DNA of 64,000 nucleotides, taken from assembly GCF_000143415.4 (NCBI RefSeq), contig NW_003314342.1, positions 271,569 through 335,568 on the forward strand. Reading direction: 5' to 3'. Made by a program: the position numbers and the translations under genes. The DNA is from Selaginella moellendorffii (Eukaryota > Streptophyta > Lycopodiopsida > Selaginellales > Selaginellaceae). Shown here piece after piece: positions 10,476 through 21,611 of the stretch. The notes under the pieces are model-generated. The model ran no database searches, was not told the DNA's origin, and saw only the letters and a program-made list of their open reading frames with translations. The first letter of the stretch is position 1. Each line of letters opens with the position of its first letter.

Positions 10476-11319
10476 CTTGACAATCTTTTACCTTTGCAAT
10501 GCCAGGACATTGGCTTTCAGGTACACTTCTAGGGACATGAGCTGCCAAACTTCTCTGCACCACAAGCTAGAAGCAAGTCTAGTTAAAAATTTGAAATAGA
10601 AATAGATAGTTACCTCCTGCTGCAAGGATAGGCCAGAATGGGACAGCCTCTGGGAGCTGTGAGTGTTTGCGCGCGAGCTCTTATAAGTTGTGTTCCTTTG
10701 CCCTGTAGTATGCTTGTTTCTTATTATAGCTTTTTGACCAGGAAAGGAAGTGGTGCATGATATGCTTCATGTATGCATATTGTGCTGGCTGAGCTTTGTA
10801 GTTGAATGAATAGTAAATCTTGTGATAGGATCTAAGAAATTATTAAGAAAGGAATGTTTTTCTTCTTCAAAAGAGTGGCATACCTCAAGATTTGATGTGT
10901 TCTTTGCAATTTTTTCACTTTCTTACCCACTCCTAAGATATTTTGACCCTATGATGATATGCAACTTAATGAATTGCTAAACTCAACAAATCCCTGCTCC
11001 TACAGTTTTATTAAGCTTTCTTCTAAACTTTGGAATACAGATGAAATAAAGCAATGGAATAAGTTCCTTTTCTTCTAAATGGCTAGATTTGTGATTGAAA
11101 AAAGTGATGAATGCTTGGATGACACTCAAATCCATCATTATATGGGTTTAGGGTTTAGGGTTTATATGTACACACATATTTAAGTTCAGATTATGAAAGA
11201 TACAATTTAAATGTGTAGGCAAAAGTGTAAAATAAGTATAATATTTTAATACTCATTTTTATAAATAATATAATAAATATGTATTATTTATTATTAATAC
11301 CCTTAAAAAAAATTCACAA
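10476..11319. other. Intergenic between the pogo relic and gypsy element A
   Basis: AT-rich, no convincing coding sequence. It includes a short telomere-type repeat listed separately. The left end of the pogo-like element may lie here. Confidence 0.4.
11144..11164 (+). repeat. Short interstitial telomere-type repeat (GGGTTTA x3)
   Basis: Three uninterrupted copies of gggttta, the plant-type telomere heptamer TTTAGGG in rotated form. Too short to indicate a telomere; such motifs also occur as telo-boxes in plant promoters. Confidence 0.7.
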
Positions 11320-11494
11320 TGTGAGGGTCAAGTGTACGGCTATGATGCCGTATACTAATATTAGCGTAGTGGGATTTTGGTAGCCGTCGGATTGGTTTCA
11401 ATCCGGACCACTCGCTCCTGTATATAAGCTAGGGTTTTTGGGCTAATTGATATGCACATTTCTATATTCCCTTTCCATATTCCATGCACTCACA
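11320..11494 (+). repeat. 5' LTR of gypsy element A
   Basis: 175 bp, TG...CA ends, with a TATA-like box (tatataa at 11421-11427). It matches the copy at 15252-15426 with few differences. Confidence 0.92.
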
Positions 11495-11727
11495 TTGGTA
11501 GCGGTGAGGGGCACCTTTGATTGTCCCTAGGGAGTGCTTGGATTTGGGATTTTGGTTTAGATCTAGCTTTTGCATTGTCTAGATCTAGCTTTTTCCATTT
11601 CCTTTCTTTTGTTCTTTCCTTTCAGGATTTTGGTTTAGATCTAGCTTTTTGCATTGTCTAGATTTACCATTTCTTTCCAGCTTTTTGTCATTTCTCTTTT
11701 TTTGCTCTTTCTTTTTCGTTCATCTTC

Positions 11728-12659
11728 ATGGCCGATCCGCAATCTCCTCCTTTGACTCTAGAGCAACAGTTGGTTCAATTGCTTGATGCTATGTGCTTGC
11801 AATTGAACAACTAAACTCAATTGATGGCGGCATTCACGGCACGTGGTCCAAATCCTCCTGCTCTTGGTGCCAATCCTCGCGTTCGGCCAGAGTTCTTTCG
11901 TGGGAATCCTGGGGATAATGTGTACCATTGGTTCGATCACTTCATGGTGATTGCCACATATCATTCTTCGGATGATGCTCGCCATTTGCGTGAGTTTCCC
12001 TTGTGTCTCCAAGGGACGGCGTTGCAGTGGTACAATGGATTGAGTGCAGCCACTCGTGGGGATTGGAGTGTTCTTCTGGACGTCTTCAAACGCGCCTTCG
12101 GACATGCCGACGATTGTGACGATGCCTTCCAACAATTGCATCGTCTTTGCCAAAGGCCATCTGAGTCGGTGATGCAATTTGGCATTCGCTTCCAAAGTCT
12201 TTTGCTTCGTGCGGAGCCAAATAAGTCGGAGCGGATAAGCTAGGAATGTTGTGGCCAGCACTTCGTCAAGATCTTGTCAGCCTTGTGCATGCACTTGCTC
12301 CTGCCACCCTTGACGATGCTCTTCGCTTAGCACAACATTATGAGATATTGCCTTTTCCACTTCTTGCTGCACATCCTTCAACTCCACTTCCTATGGGTGA
12401 TGGTCCTGTTCCAATGGAAGTTGATGCTGCTGCTCCTCGAGTCCACGGACAAGGGCGAGGACATGGTCGTGGCCGTGATGTTCGTTGTTGGGTGTGTGAT
12501 GAAGTTGGTCATACTTATCAGCGTTGTCGACGCTTTCCGGATTGGCGACCTCCATTTCCTGGATGGAGACCTTGGCGTCAGCAACGTCCTATTGGTGTTG
12601 CTACGGTGGAAGGTTTGGACACCGAGGTGCATCCGGGAAACGAGGAGTCGCGCGAGTAA
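11728..12659 (+). pseudogene. gag of gypsy element A (two frame defects)
   Basis: Opens at ATG 11728 (MADPQSPPLTLEQQL). It has an in-frame TAA at 11812-11814 where element E has CAA. The capsid-like part continues to a stop at 12241-12243 caused by a one-base loss relative to element E (ERIS versus ERIKLG). After a frame shift it resumes with a CCHC zinc knuckle (CWVCDEVGHTYQRC) near 12485-12530. This is the nucleic-acid-binding structural protein of the element, not functional in this copy. Confidence 0.8.
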
Positions 12660-12699
12660 CGGAGGGACCTTGCGCGAATAAGTTAGTGAGCCCTCCATC

Positions 12700-15105
12700 T
12701 TTCTTTCGAGAGTATCATCAAGGGGTTCACTCGGCACCGGTTCATTCAGTGTTTACTTTCCAAGCTCGTTTTTATAACAAGAGGTCTCCTATTCTTCTCT
12801 CCGTGTTGGTTGATACAGGTTCGAGTTTATCGTCTATTGCTCGACCTGTTGCCACACGTTGTTGTCTACACTTGCGTCGTGCGGCGGATCCAGTTTTCAT
12901 TCTTTATGGCAACGGCCGTACACATGCATGTGCACGAGAGAAGGCGGACCTGGTTGTGCATGTGGGCGATCTCGAGCTTGAGTTGCAGTCGTTGTGGGTG
13001 GTGCCAAGTCAAGCTTTTGACCTCATTTTTGGTATGGATTGGTTGCAGCGCAATCATGCCAAGTGTGACTTTGAGGCTTCTCCCCCTTGTCTCATACTTC
13101 CTTATGTTTTATCCATTCCTCTCACTTCCGTACCTCTTCATCCCTCTCCTTCTACCTTTGCTTCTATTACTTTTGTTTCCCCACTGTTTCCTCCTATGTT
13201 TCCATCTTGTTCTGCTCTTCCCTTTTCTGATCCCTCTGAAGATCTTTGTGTTGTAGCTGTTGATCGGCTCATGAAAGAGTATTCTGATCTCTTTGAATTT
13301 GACCTATCTTCTAGGGCCAAGATTGCCACACGTCATCCGATTCCAACCGAGGATGCTCGTTCAATCAAGGTTCCTATTCGTCATCGGTCACCCAAGGAGA
13401 TCAAGATTTTACGTGTAAACGTCAAGGAAATGTTGGAGAAGGGTGTTATTCGGAAGTTGCAGAGTCCTTGGGCATATGAACCTCATCTTGTGACGAAGCT
13501 TGATGGGAGTATTCGTTTTTGCATCGACTATCGTCCGTTAAATGAAGTGACAATCCCGGACGTGTACCCTCTTCCTCACACGGCTGATCTCTTGGATCGT
13601 CTAGGGTGAAGTCGTTGGTTCACCAAGCTTGATCTTGCTTCTAGGTACTGGCAAGTACCGATGGCCGAAGAAGATATTCCTAAGACTGCTTTTCGTACAC
13701 CATTTGGTTTGTACGAGTTCTTGGTGATGCCGTTTGGTTTGAACAATGCTCCAGCAACTTTCCAGCGGATGATGGACGAGGTTCTTTGTGATATGCCAGA
13801 GGTGACTGCTGACTTTATTGATGATGTCTTGATTCACTCGGAGGGGACGTGGGAGGAGCACATTCGTGATGTGTGTAAAGTATTGGATCGGCTACGGGAC
13901 GTTGGTTTAAAGCTGAAGCGGTCGAAGTGCGTGTTTGGGTCCAAGGACACAACTTATCATTGGGTACCGTATTTCTCATGAAGGTTTGCAAGTTGATCCT
14001 GACAAACTTGTAGCCGTTCTAAAGTTCCCGACTCCGAAGTGTGTGAATGATGTGCAGCGCTTCCTGGGCAAGGTGCAGTATCTTGGTCGTTTTGTGGATC
14101 ATCTTTCTGATCGCACTGCACCGTTGCGAGCGTTGCTAAAGTCATCAACGTTATCTTTCATCTGGTCTTCAGATTGTGAGCAGACGTTTGTGAATCTCAA
14201 AGAGCTGTTAACGACTCCTCCGGTTTTGGCATATCCTGACTACACTCGACCTTTTATTTTGCACGTAGATGCTTTTGATATTGGTCTTGGAGGTGTGTTG
14301 ATGCAAGAAAGCCCGAGTGTGCCTGGTCAGCGTCATCCCATTGCATATATAAGCCGTACATTACAACCAGCAGAAGTGAACTACTCCATGACAGATAAGG
14401 AGTGTTTAGCGGCAGTTTGGGGTTTCGAGAAACTTTATGCATATCTACATAGTTCTCGGACGTTACTTGAAGGTGACCATGCTGCCGTTACTTCATTATT
14501 GAAGCGGAAAAACCTGGTTGGTCGTATTGCTCAGTGGGCTTTGAAGCTTCAGATAAATAGTTTTGATGTTATTCATCACCCAGGAACGGCTTGTTCGGAC
14601 ATTCAAAGGGATGATTGCGAAGTATGTGAACTTTTAGCATTTGGATTGAGATGGTTATTTGCCGTCTCTTCGGTATGCCTATGTCACAGGGGTGCAAAGT
14701 TCTGTTGGTGCTTCACCATATAAACTTCTATATGGTCATGATCCAATATTACCAACGGAGCTAGGTTTACCTTCGCGATTACCACGAACTCCTGATGCTA
14801 GGTCGTGGGATCAATATTTGACGAGCATTCTTCCACTTGTCCGAGCAGAGTCTGCCGAACACTTAGGCCGCATACAAGTGGGACAACAACGGCGTTACAA
14901 CTCCCATCATCGTCCACCTGCAAAGTACAAAATGGATGATTTGGTGTTAGTCCGTTTTCCCCATCTTACGATACGTGGTTTATCTAAGGGGCTCCTTGCG
15001 CAATGGAAGGGACCGTATCGGGTGTTGCGGCAAGTTGGACCGCAAGTTTATGAGGTTCGGCATGACGTTCAGCAGGCCGATCCTCCGGAGATTGTGTATG
15101 TGTAG
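12700..15105 (+). pseudogene. pol of gypsy element A: protease, RT, RNase H, integrase tail
   Basis: Protease: LVDTGSSLSSI near 12808 and DLIFGMDWL near 13020. Reverse transcriptase: FCIDYRPLNEVTIPDVYPL near 13520-13570, a TGA stop at 13607-13609 just after LLDRLG, then PFGLNNAPATFQRMM and FIDDVLIH near 13730-13840 (Phe instead of the common Tyr before IDD). A frame shift near 13965 leads into RNase H (LHVDAFDIGLGGVLMQE near 14260). At about 14590 the sequence jumps from the RNase H end to the last part of integrase (SPYKLLYGHDPILPTELG-like), so the catalytic core is deleted. The frame then runs to 15105. Confidence 0.85.
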
Positions 15106-15251
15106 CAGTTGAAACGCTTCATACAAAGGGATCAGGAGCAGTTAATACCGTCTACAGACCCGCCGATGCCTCCTCCTGACGTTCCTCCAGATCCCGGCCC
15201 ATCTACAAGAGAACCCTGACGGCCTTCCATTATTCCGAGAGGAGGGGATGA

Positions 15252-15426
15252 TGTGAGGGCCAAGTGTACGGCTACGATGCCGTATACTAATATTAGCATA
15301 GTGGGATTTTGGTAGCCGTCGGATTGGTTTCAATCCGGACCACTCGCTCTTGTATATAAGCTAGAATTTTTGGGCTAATTGATATGCACATTTCTGTATT
15401 CCCTTTCCATATTCCATGCACTCACA
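15252..15426 (+). repeat. 3' LTR of gypsy element A
   Basis: 175-bp partner of 11320-11494 with the same ends, preceded by a polypurine tract. Confidence 0.92.
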
Positions 15427-16700
15427 ACAAAATATTTTTTAAATTAACTTTTCTAATGAGTTAAGCCAATAAGTTTATTGTATTATACTACTCAAGCATA
15501 GGACAACTCAGTTTTTTGAATTTCACAAATAGAGAAATAAGTTTATTTTTTATATTTAATTAAGGCTACTTCATAAAAAAAAAATGAGGTTAGACACAAA
15601 TAATTTGCTATGCCTTGCATGTAGCAGCATGTAATGAAGTAATAGAAATGCTATGAATTTTAACATTTTTGAAACATACACACATCTAGATTTAATTAGA
15701 TGAGTTTTTATGATGTCCATTTTTGTTTTTTATAGCATATTGATTATATGGACTATGAGGTCAATGTATGAAGATAAACAGCTAGTAGTTATTTTAATTT
15801 GTCAGAAAACATGGAAAGAATAATTGCTAAAGTAGCTGTTTGTCAACATTCTGGTGGTAGCCTCAAAAACATCTTGAAGTCCTTGCAATAGTCATATATC
15901 ATCTAATTGTCTTTGACCCGGTATCTTCATCCTTAACCAAAAACATTGATCTTTTTCATCACTATTGCATGGATATGTACAAGTGACAAGTGTCAATATG
16001 AACAGGGTTCAAATCCGGTGGTGGGAATTAAAATTTCTAGATTTTTTACTTCTTGCCTTAGGGTAAGGGGCCACTAATTCTCACTCGGGTCCTTAATTCC
16101 GGCCACCTCTGCCCCAAACCATGTCCATGTGATAAATGGAAAATTACGTGGTAATTTTTTGGCAGGTTCTATGGCATTCTAGGTTTATATATATAAATTA
16201 GTGTATTTAAAGTGTATTTAATGATCAAATGATATTGACAAAATAATTAGTGGAATAATGGATTTGTAATGAATTATAAATGCAACCTTTTCACAAAGAG
16301 AAACATTAAGAAAACACAACTATTCAAACTCATATAAAAGTTTGAAAACAATTATTATAATTAGATAATAGTGACAAAATAATTTAAAACTTTATAAACA
16401 CAGTAATTTCATCTTTGTTATTTACATTGAATTGGAGTTCATATTATATTGTGGTAATGTAAGTGTTTCACAATATTTTTTAATTTCTAAAATACATGTT
16501 TATTTACTTATTATTTGGAAAAATATATAATAGTTTAAATGAGTTTTAACTGAAAATATTTGCTAAATTTAAATTTAAAATTTTAAGCATGTATTTCTTA
16601 AAATCATAAGAGATTATTTAGTATAAAAAACTTCTTCTATTTTTCGTTTTTTTTATTTATATATAAATAAACAGATTTCATTAACTATTATTTTAATAGC
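15427..16700. other. AT-rich intergenic region
   Basis: Long AT-rich spacer between element A and the MTHFR gene. Apart from the segmental duplicate at 15615-15962, I see only a box-B-like ggttcaaatcc near 16008 without a matching A box. No gene supported. Confidence 0.5.
15615..15962 (-). repeat. Segmental duplicate of the XTH / secreted-protein junction (59040-59417)
   Basis: Near-identical over about 350 bp to 59040-59417, including the first codons of the small secreted-protein gene, the spacer and the 3' end of the XTH coding region. Shared landmarks are 'agaaatgctatgaatttt', 'ctagatttaattagatgag' and 'caacattctggtggtagcc'. This copy lacks 15 bp inside the XTH part (after 'ttgaccc') and stops within the secreted protein's signal peptide, so neither gene is functional here. 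Confidence 0.88.
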
Positions 16701-16887
16701 TTAAATATACCTATTTTTTAGAAAGTATTCTTTAACCCAACCAGAAAAGAATATTCAAGGAGGCTTTGGTTGGGTTTGAAGGGTTGGTTGGTTTTGCGGT
16801 AGTACGCTTTTCAACGCGCACGCCTTCCACGATGTCAAATAAAGTAGCGCAAACAATAAGACCTTGGAAGGCCCTAGACCGATCGTT

Positions 16888-16955
16888 CGAATCTCCATCG
16901 ACACGCGATCGACTGATCGATCGAATCTCCATCCGCGGGCGATCGACTGATCGAT
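16888..16955 (+). repeat. 34-bp tandem duplication upstream of MTHFR
   Basis: Two head-to-tail copies of a 34-bp unit beginning cgaatctccatc and ending gcgatcgactgatcgat-like, 16888-16921 and 16922-16955. It is rich in the palindrome CGATCG and lies 98 bp or more before the MTHFR ATG, probably in the promoter or 5' UTR. Confidence 0.8.
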
Positions 16956-17052
16956 CTATCTCTCGCCAAGGTAAGCGCTCGCTCGCCGGTTAGGTTTTGA
17001 TGCCTGGCGAGCTAGGGATTGAAATGCGGGTTCTCACGAGCTGTCTGCCAGG

Positions 17053-18563
17053 ATGAAGATCATCGATCGAGTCAAGGAGGCATGGAGCGAGGACAAGATC
17101 GTCTACTCCTTCGAATTTATGCCTCCCAGGACTCCCAAGGGGATGAAGCTACTCCTCGACAGCCTCGACCGCATTGTCATGTTCCAGCCCAGCTTTTGTG
17201 ACATTACTTGGCGTGCCAGCAGCTCCGAGATGACGCTCGAGATCGCCAGGAAGATGAAAACCATGGTGAGATGCTTCTTCCTTTAGCTTTTGCCTTTCCT
17301 CCTTTTGCTTTTGGGCTTGGATGAGCTCATCGATTTCTTCCTCTCTCATATTTTTTTTTCTTCTCGATCAGTTTGGTTTGGAGACGATGATGCACTTGAC
17401 ATGCGTGGGATCGACACCGGAGAGGATTGACAGTGCTCTGGACTTTGTTCGGTCGCATGGAGTGGAAAACATCCTTGCTCTTCGCGGCGATCCTCCCGAG
17501 GGAGAGGAGGCCTTGGATGTTGCTGGCAGCGACGATCTCTCTTGCGCTCTTGATCTGGTGAGGAGATTACTTTCGTTGGCTCTTAGTTTTGGAAGGCTTC
17601 TCAGACTCTACGAAACAGGTTTCACATATTCGGGAAACTTACGGATCTTCTTTCGGCATTGTTGTTGCTGGCTATCCTGGTATTGCAAAGTCCTGGATTT
17701 CCTGCAAACTTGTGATTTTCTTTTTCTTTCCAGAGGCTCATCCAGATGTGATTCAAGCGGACGGATCTGCCACCGAAGAAGATTACCAGAAAGATCTCGC
17801 GTATCTCAAAAAGAAGGTAAGATCTTTTCACGGCTTTATAAAACACGGACTCCAGGTTCATGAGATCTTTGGATTTTGTACCAGGTTGACGCGGGAGCCG
17901 ATTTGATCATCAGCCAGCTCTTTTATGACACGGATATCTTCCTGAAGTTCGTCAACGATTGCCGACAAATCGGCATAACTTGCCCAATTGTTCCTGGAAT
18001 TCTGCCAATCAACGATTATAGAAAGTTCTTGCGAATGACGACACTCTGCAGGACGAAGGTTTGATCTTTCCTTGTTCTGCGAGAGAACTTAAATGCTTTT
18101 TCTTGTCAGGTCCCTGCAGATGTTAGAGATGCTTTGCAGAGCATCAAGGATGATCCGGTAGCAGTGCGAAAGTATGGAATTCACCTTGGAACCGAGATGT
18201 GCAAGAAGATCCTTGCTCACGGAATCAAAGCATTGCATCTTTACACGCTAAACTCCGAGAAGACGGCAATTGAGATCTTAAAGGTATGCTCCAATGCTTG
18301 CGTAGTTCTATGTGATACTCAAAGATTTCGTCTGGTTTTATAGAACCTTGGCCTGGTCGACGTGAGCAAAGTGGCCCGTCCTTTGCCTCCAAGCGCACAA
18401 TGCAAACAGGAAGAAGGGTGAGCTTCGCTAGCAGAAAAAAAAAAGAGAAAAAATGGCAATGTTGTTTAGTCTAAAAGGCTCTGTTTTTTTTTTTTCTTCT
18501 TTTTTTTCCAGGACTGCCACTGAAAATTCAGGCGTTTTGGTCGTGGAGTTAAGCTCCGCATAG
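17053..18563 (+). CDS. MTHFR: Methylenetetrahydrofolate reductase, catalytic domain only
   Basis: MTHFR reduces 5,10-methylene-THF to 5-methyl-THF for methionine synthesis, with FAD. Predicted exons: 17053-17265, 17372-17557, 17619-17679, 17734-17816, 17885-18058, 18110-18283, 18344-18417 and 18512-18563, all with GT-AG introns and a continuous frame of 338 residues. Recognisable parts are [13 protein letters not shown] near the N-terminus (with the catalytic-site Glu), [53 protein letters not shown] and [17 protein letters not shown]. Plant and animal MTHFRs are about 590-660 residues with a C-terminal regulatory domain. Here the protein ends shortly after that linker position ([14 protein letters not shown]), with a 17-residue unrelated tail, at a size closer to bacterial MetF. 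Either it is a truncated paralogue or a single-domain enzyme; the intact exons argue it could still be translated. Confidence 0.85.
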
Positions 18564-19001
18564 CCATTTTACCACTGATTCATTCATTGAAGTGCGCCAA
18601 AAAGATTTTGCTTTTGGGCGATCATTTTACTCAATAACAATCTCTCGTCAAAAAAAAAAAGTTGTTGTGTTTGGGCCAACGCATCGACGGTCCATATCGT
18701 TTTCCAAAATCCCACGGCTGCGATCACGCAGCCGATCCAAAGGCCCAGATCTCTTGTCGCGCAGAAGAATAAGAATGTACTCGCAGGCATATTCGCCATG
18801 GCTATGGCTACATTTTTCCCATGAAGGCACTTCTCTCACAGTGCGCTAAATCCCGGACTAAAAAATTCCGTGTTGCTTGGTTGGATCCTTTGCATCGGGG
18901 TTAGGTAGGACGGAGCTCACTCGTCTTGGTATGATCTAGGGTTCTTGGATGTAGAGGAGAGGAAGAGAGCGCAGGGTGAGTGATCGATCGATCCAATCCG
19001 A
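18564..19001. other. MTHFR 3' flank and AFC kinase promoter
   Basis: About 440 bp between the two genes. It holds an A-run near 18649-18660, and short open frames that I take as chance. The kinase 5' UTR probably begins in the last 100-150 bp. Confidence 0.4.
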
Positions 19002-21371
19002 ATGAGGCGCGCCGCCGCTGTGGATGTCGATCGCCGGCCCGGCAAGCGCGTGAGATTATGGGCGGAGCCGGCCGCCGCCGTGGAGCACATCGCCACGAAT
19101 GTCCCTGTAGAATGTGGGGGATTCTACGATCCATCGAGGTACTGGCGGCAGCATCCAGCGATCTATGCTCCAGCGCCAGCGATTTACGCCGCTCCTCACT
19201 ACTACCAGGCAAGTCTAGAGATTTTCCTTTTCCCCCTTCTCTCGGATTTGGGAATGAATTGGGAATGTGTTCTTCCAGACGATTGCGAGCACTTACACGG
19301 AGCCCCAGGATTTTCCGCGGAGGATTCATGCTGGTATGGTCACAGCGGCTGCTCTCCAGGTACCCAACCCCGTGACCGGCCATCTCAACGTAGTAGTTCC
19401 TCCTCAAGCTTGCCACGAAGATGACAAAGATGGCCATTTCGTTTTCGAGCTCGGGGAGAACATCACACCTCGCTGTAAAACTCCATATCCCCATTTCTTC
19501 GAGCTGTTTCGTTCGCGAAGCTTAGCGATGTGAGTTTTTCTTATGGTTGGTGATCTTTTTTTTGCAGACAAAATCATAGGAAAGATGGGTGAAGGTATGA
19601 TCCATACTTTGTTTTCTCTTGCGTGGATTTTTAGACGTCGTTCTTTATGCAGGGACCTTTGGGCGAGTCTTGGAGTGCTGGGATCGCGACACACAGGAGT
19701 ATGTGGCTATCAAGCTCATAAGAAATGTGCAAAAGTATCGTGACGCCGCCATGATTGAGATTGATGTTCTCAACGAGCTTGCGAGATATGACCGGAATGG
19801 TTCAAGGTTCGTGACAGGCACACTTCCTCCTTCGCCTCCTGTGACTCGAGAAGTTCTGCAGACGTTGTGTCCAGTTAAAGCGCTGGTTCGATTTCCGGAA
19901 CCACATTTGCATGGTAAGGCGTGATGACACTCGATACTGAAGGACAACTTTGGATGGTGTGTGATGCAGGTTTTCGAGAAGTTGGGACCAAGCCTTTATG
20001 ACTTTCTCAGGAAGAATGAGTATCGTCCTTACGCAATCGATCTTGTTCGGGAGTTTGGTCGGCAGCTGCTCGAGTCCGTAGCATGTACGTATTTCATCTC
20101 ACCCATGCTATGCTTGCATAAGGCTTGAGAAACTAGGGAGTACAGCTTGAGAGGTGGTCATACTAACTCAAAGACGTTCCTAGTCGTGATTCAGGAGCGT
20201 GAAGTTTACAGGATTGAAGAATGAGAGGTACCGCCACGAGAATATGTCATGGTATGGACATTACTTTGCTTCTTGTTCTTGTATAAATTTCACAGGTCTG
20301 GTGTTGTCAAAGCAACCTCGAAGGCTTAAATCTTTTAGTTTTAAAGCTGGTACTAGACGAAGAATTCCTCTTTATTTGCATGGCATGGGATGCACATAGT
20401 GAAATATTTTGTGTGAATCTGATGTGTGTTGTTTTCTTGCAGACATGCACGATCTTACTCTTATCCACACGGATTTGAAGCCGGAAAACATTCTGCTCGT
20501 GTCTCCAGATCATGTCAAAGTCCCCGACTTCAAGGTGAGGTTTTCACTTCTTTGTTTGTCGCTCTTGTAACCGAGAACCATTCAGGGCCTGTACCAACGA
20601 TCAGGACCAGGACGGTGCTACGTGAGAGTTCCAAGGACGAGCGAGATCAAGCTCATCGACTTCGGAAGCGCAACATTTAACAGTCATTACCACTGCTCGG
20701 TAATATCGACGAGGCACTACAGAGCACCAGAAGTGATACTTGGTATGCGATTTGAAATTAAATGTGTGATTTCGAGCATACTAAGATTTGCATTTTCGTT
20801 CAGGCCTCGGCTGGTCTTACTCCTGTGATATATGGAGCATAGGCTGTATACTTGTTGAGCTGTGCTCGGTATATGCAGTTACCTTGGGATTCAAACAACA
20901 CAATCATTCTCCTGCTGTAATTTCAGGGTAGTACGCTCTTCCAAACGCATGAGAATCTGGAACATCTGGCTATGATGGAACGTATAATTGGTCCACTCCC
21001 TGCTCACATGATCGAGAAAGCAGAGTAAGAAAATTCGAAAGCAAAGCAGTGACTAACTTTTGCTTTCTTCCAGTCGACGAGCCGAGAAGTATTTCAAGAA
21101 CAAAGTGGAACTCAACTGGCCAGAGGGTGCTGTCTCTCGAGAGAGCGTTCGTGCTGTGAGAAAACTTCCAAGGCTACGGGTAAGCTCCATTCTGGTTCTA
21201 GATTTGTGCGTATGTTCTTACGGAAAGCCATGGCTCCAGAATATGATCCTCCAACACGTCGATCAGTACCCAAATGTGTTGCTGGATCTCCTCCAAGGAT
21301 TGCTGAGATACGAGCCAACGGAGAGACTATCCGCGAAGCAAGCTCTATCTCATCCTTTCTTCTGGCACTAG
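19002..21371 (+). CDS. AFC: AFC-type LAMMER dual-specificity protein kinase (CLK family)
   Basis: LAMMER kinases phosphorylate SR splicing factors in the nucleus. Twelve exons join in frame into 466 residues: 19002-19208, 19279-19474, 19568-19594, 19653-19806, 19862-19913, 19970-20084, 20443-20534, 20586-20742, 20804-20868, 20927-21024, 21074-21179 and 21240-21371. Motifs in order are [15 protein letters not shown] (Gly loop), YVAIKLIRN (catalytic Lys), [10 protein letters not shown] (catalytic loop), [11 protein letters not shown] (DFG), [13 protein letters not shown], and the family signature EHLAMMER. The C-terminus reads [14 protein letters not shown] and HPFFWH. The first intron has a GC donor (19209-19210). 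The N-terminal 110 residues before the kinase are low in known motifs, as in other plant AFCs. SMC4 starts 240 bp downstream on the same strand. Confidence 0.93.
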
Positions 21372-21611
21372 AAAAAAGAAACGTAGCTTATTTGTCTCAA
21401 GGCACATTCTTATATACCAAAGTGTAAAGTTATGCTGCTTTTAACGACTGGTGTAAAGCATGATTGGTGGTGATATTCGAACCCGGGACCGAATTTTCCC
21501 GCCAAGTTTTTTGAGATGTTGGGGCTCTAGGGTTTTTGGAAGCTCCGGGCGTGGCGCGCTGGATCGTTCTCTCATGCCGCAGCGGCCGCGTTGATTTGAT
21601 CCCGAGAAGGT

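Larger units (their letters stand above)
11320..15426 (+). mobile_element. Gypsy LTR retrotransposon A, internally deleted
   Basis: Two LTRs of 175 bp (11320-11494 and 15252-15426), each starting TGTGAGGG and ending CTCACA, enclose gag, protease, reverse transcriptase, RNase H and the tail of an integrase. The flanks share ACAA next to the outer LTR ends, a possible 4-5 bp target duplication. A purine tract (gagaggaggggatga) directly precedes the 3' LTR. The sequence just inside the 5' LTR starts TTGGTAGCGG, in primer-binding-site position but unlike the initiator-Met consensus. Compared with element E, most of the integrase (zinc finger and catalytic core) is missing near 14595. Several stops and frameshifts make it non-autonomous. 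Confidence 0.92.

Noticed and set aside
15990-16040. Box-B-like sequence ggttcaaatcc suggesting a tRNA or SINE
   Set aside because: No acceptor stem, anticodon arm or A box at the right distance upstream.
21465-21510. Minus-strand gggttcgaatatc resembling a tRNA T-loop between AFC and SMC4
   Set aside because: The flanking arms do not pair and no cloverleaf can be drawn; probably chance.
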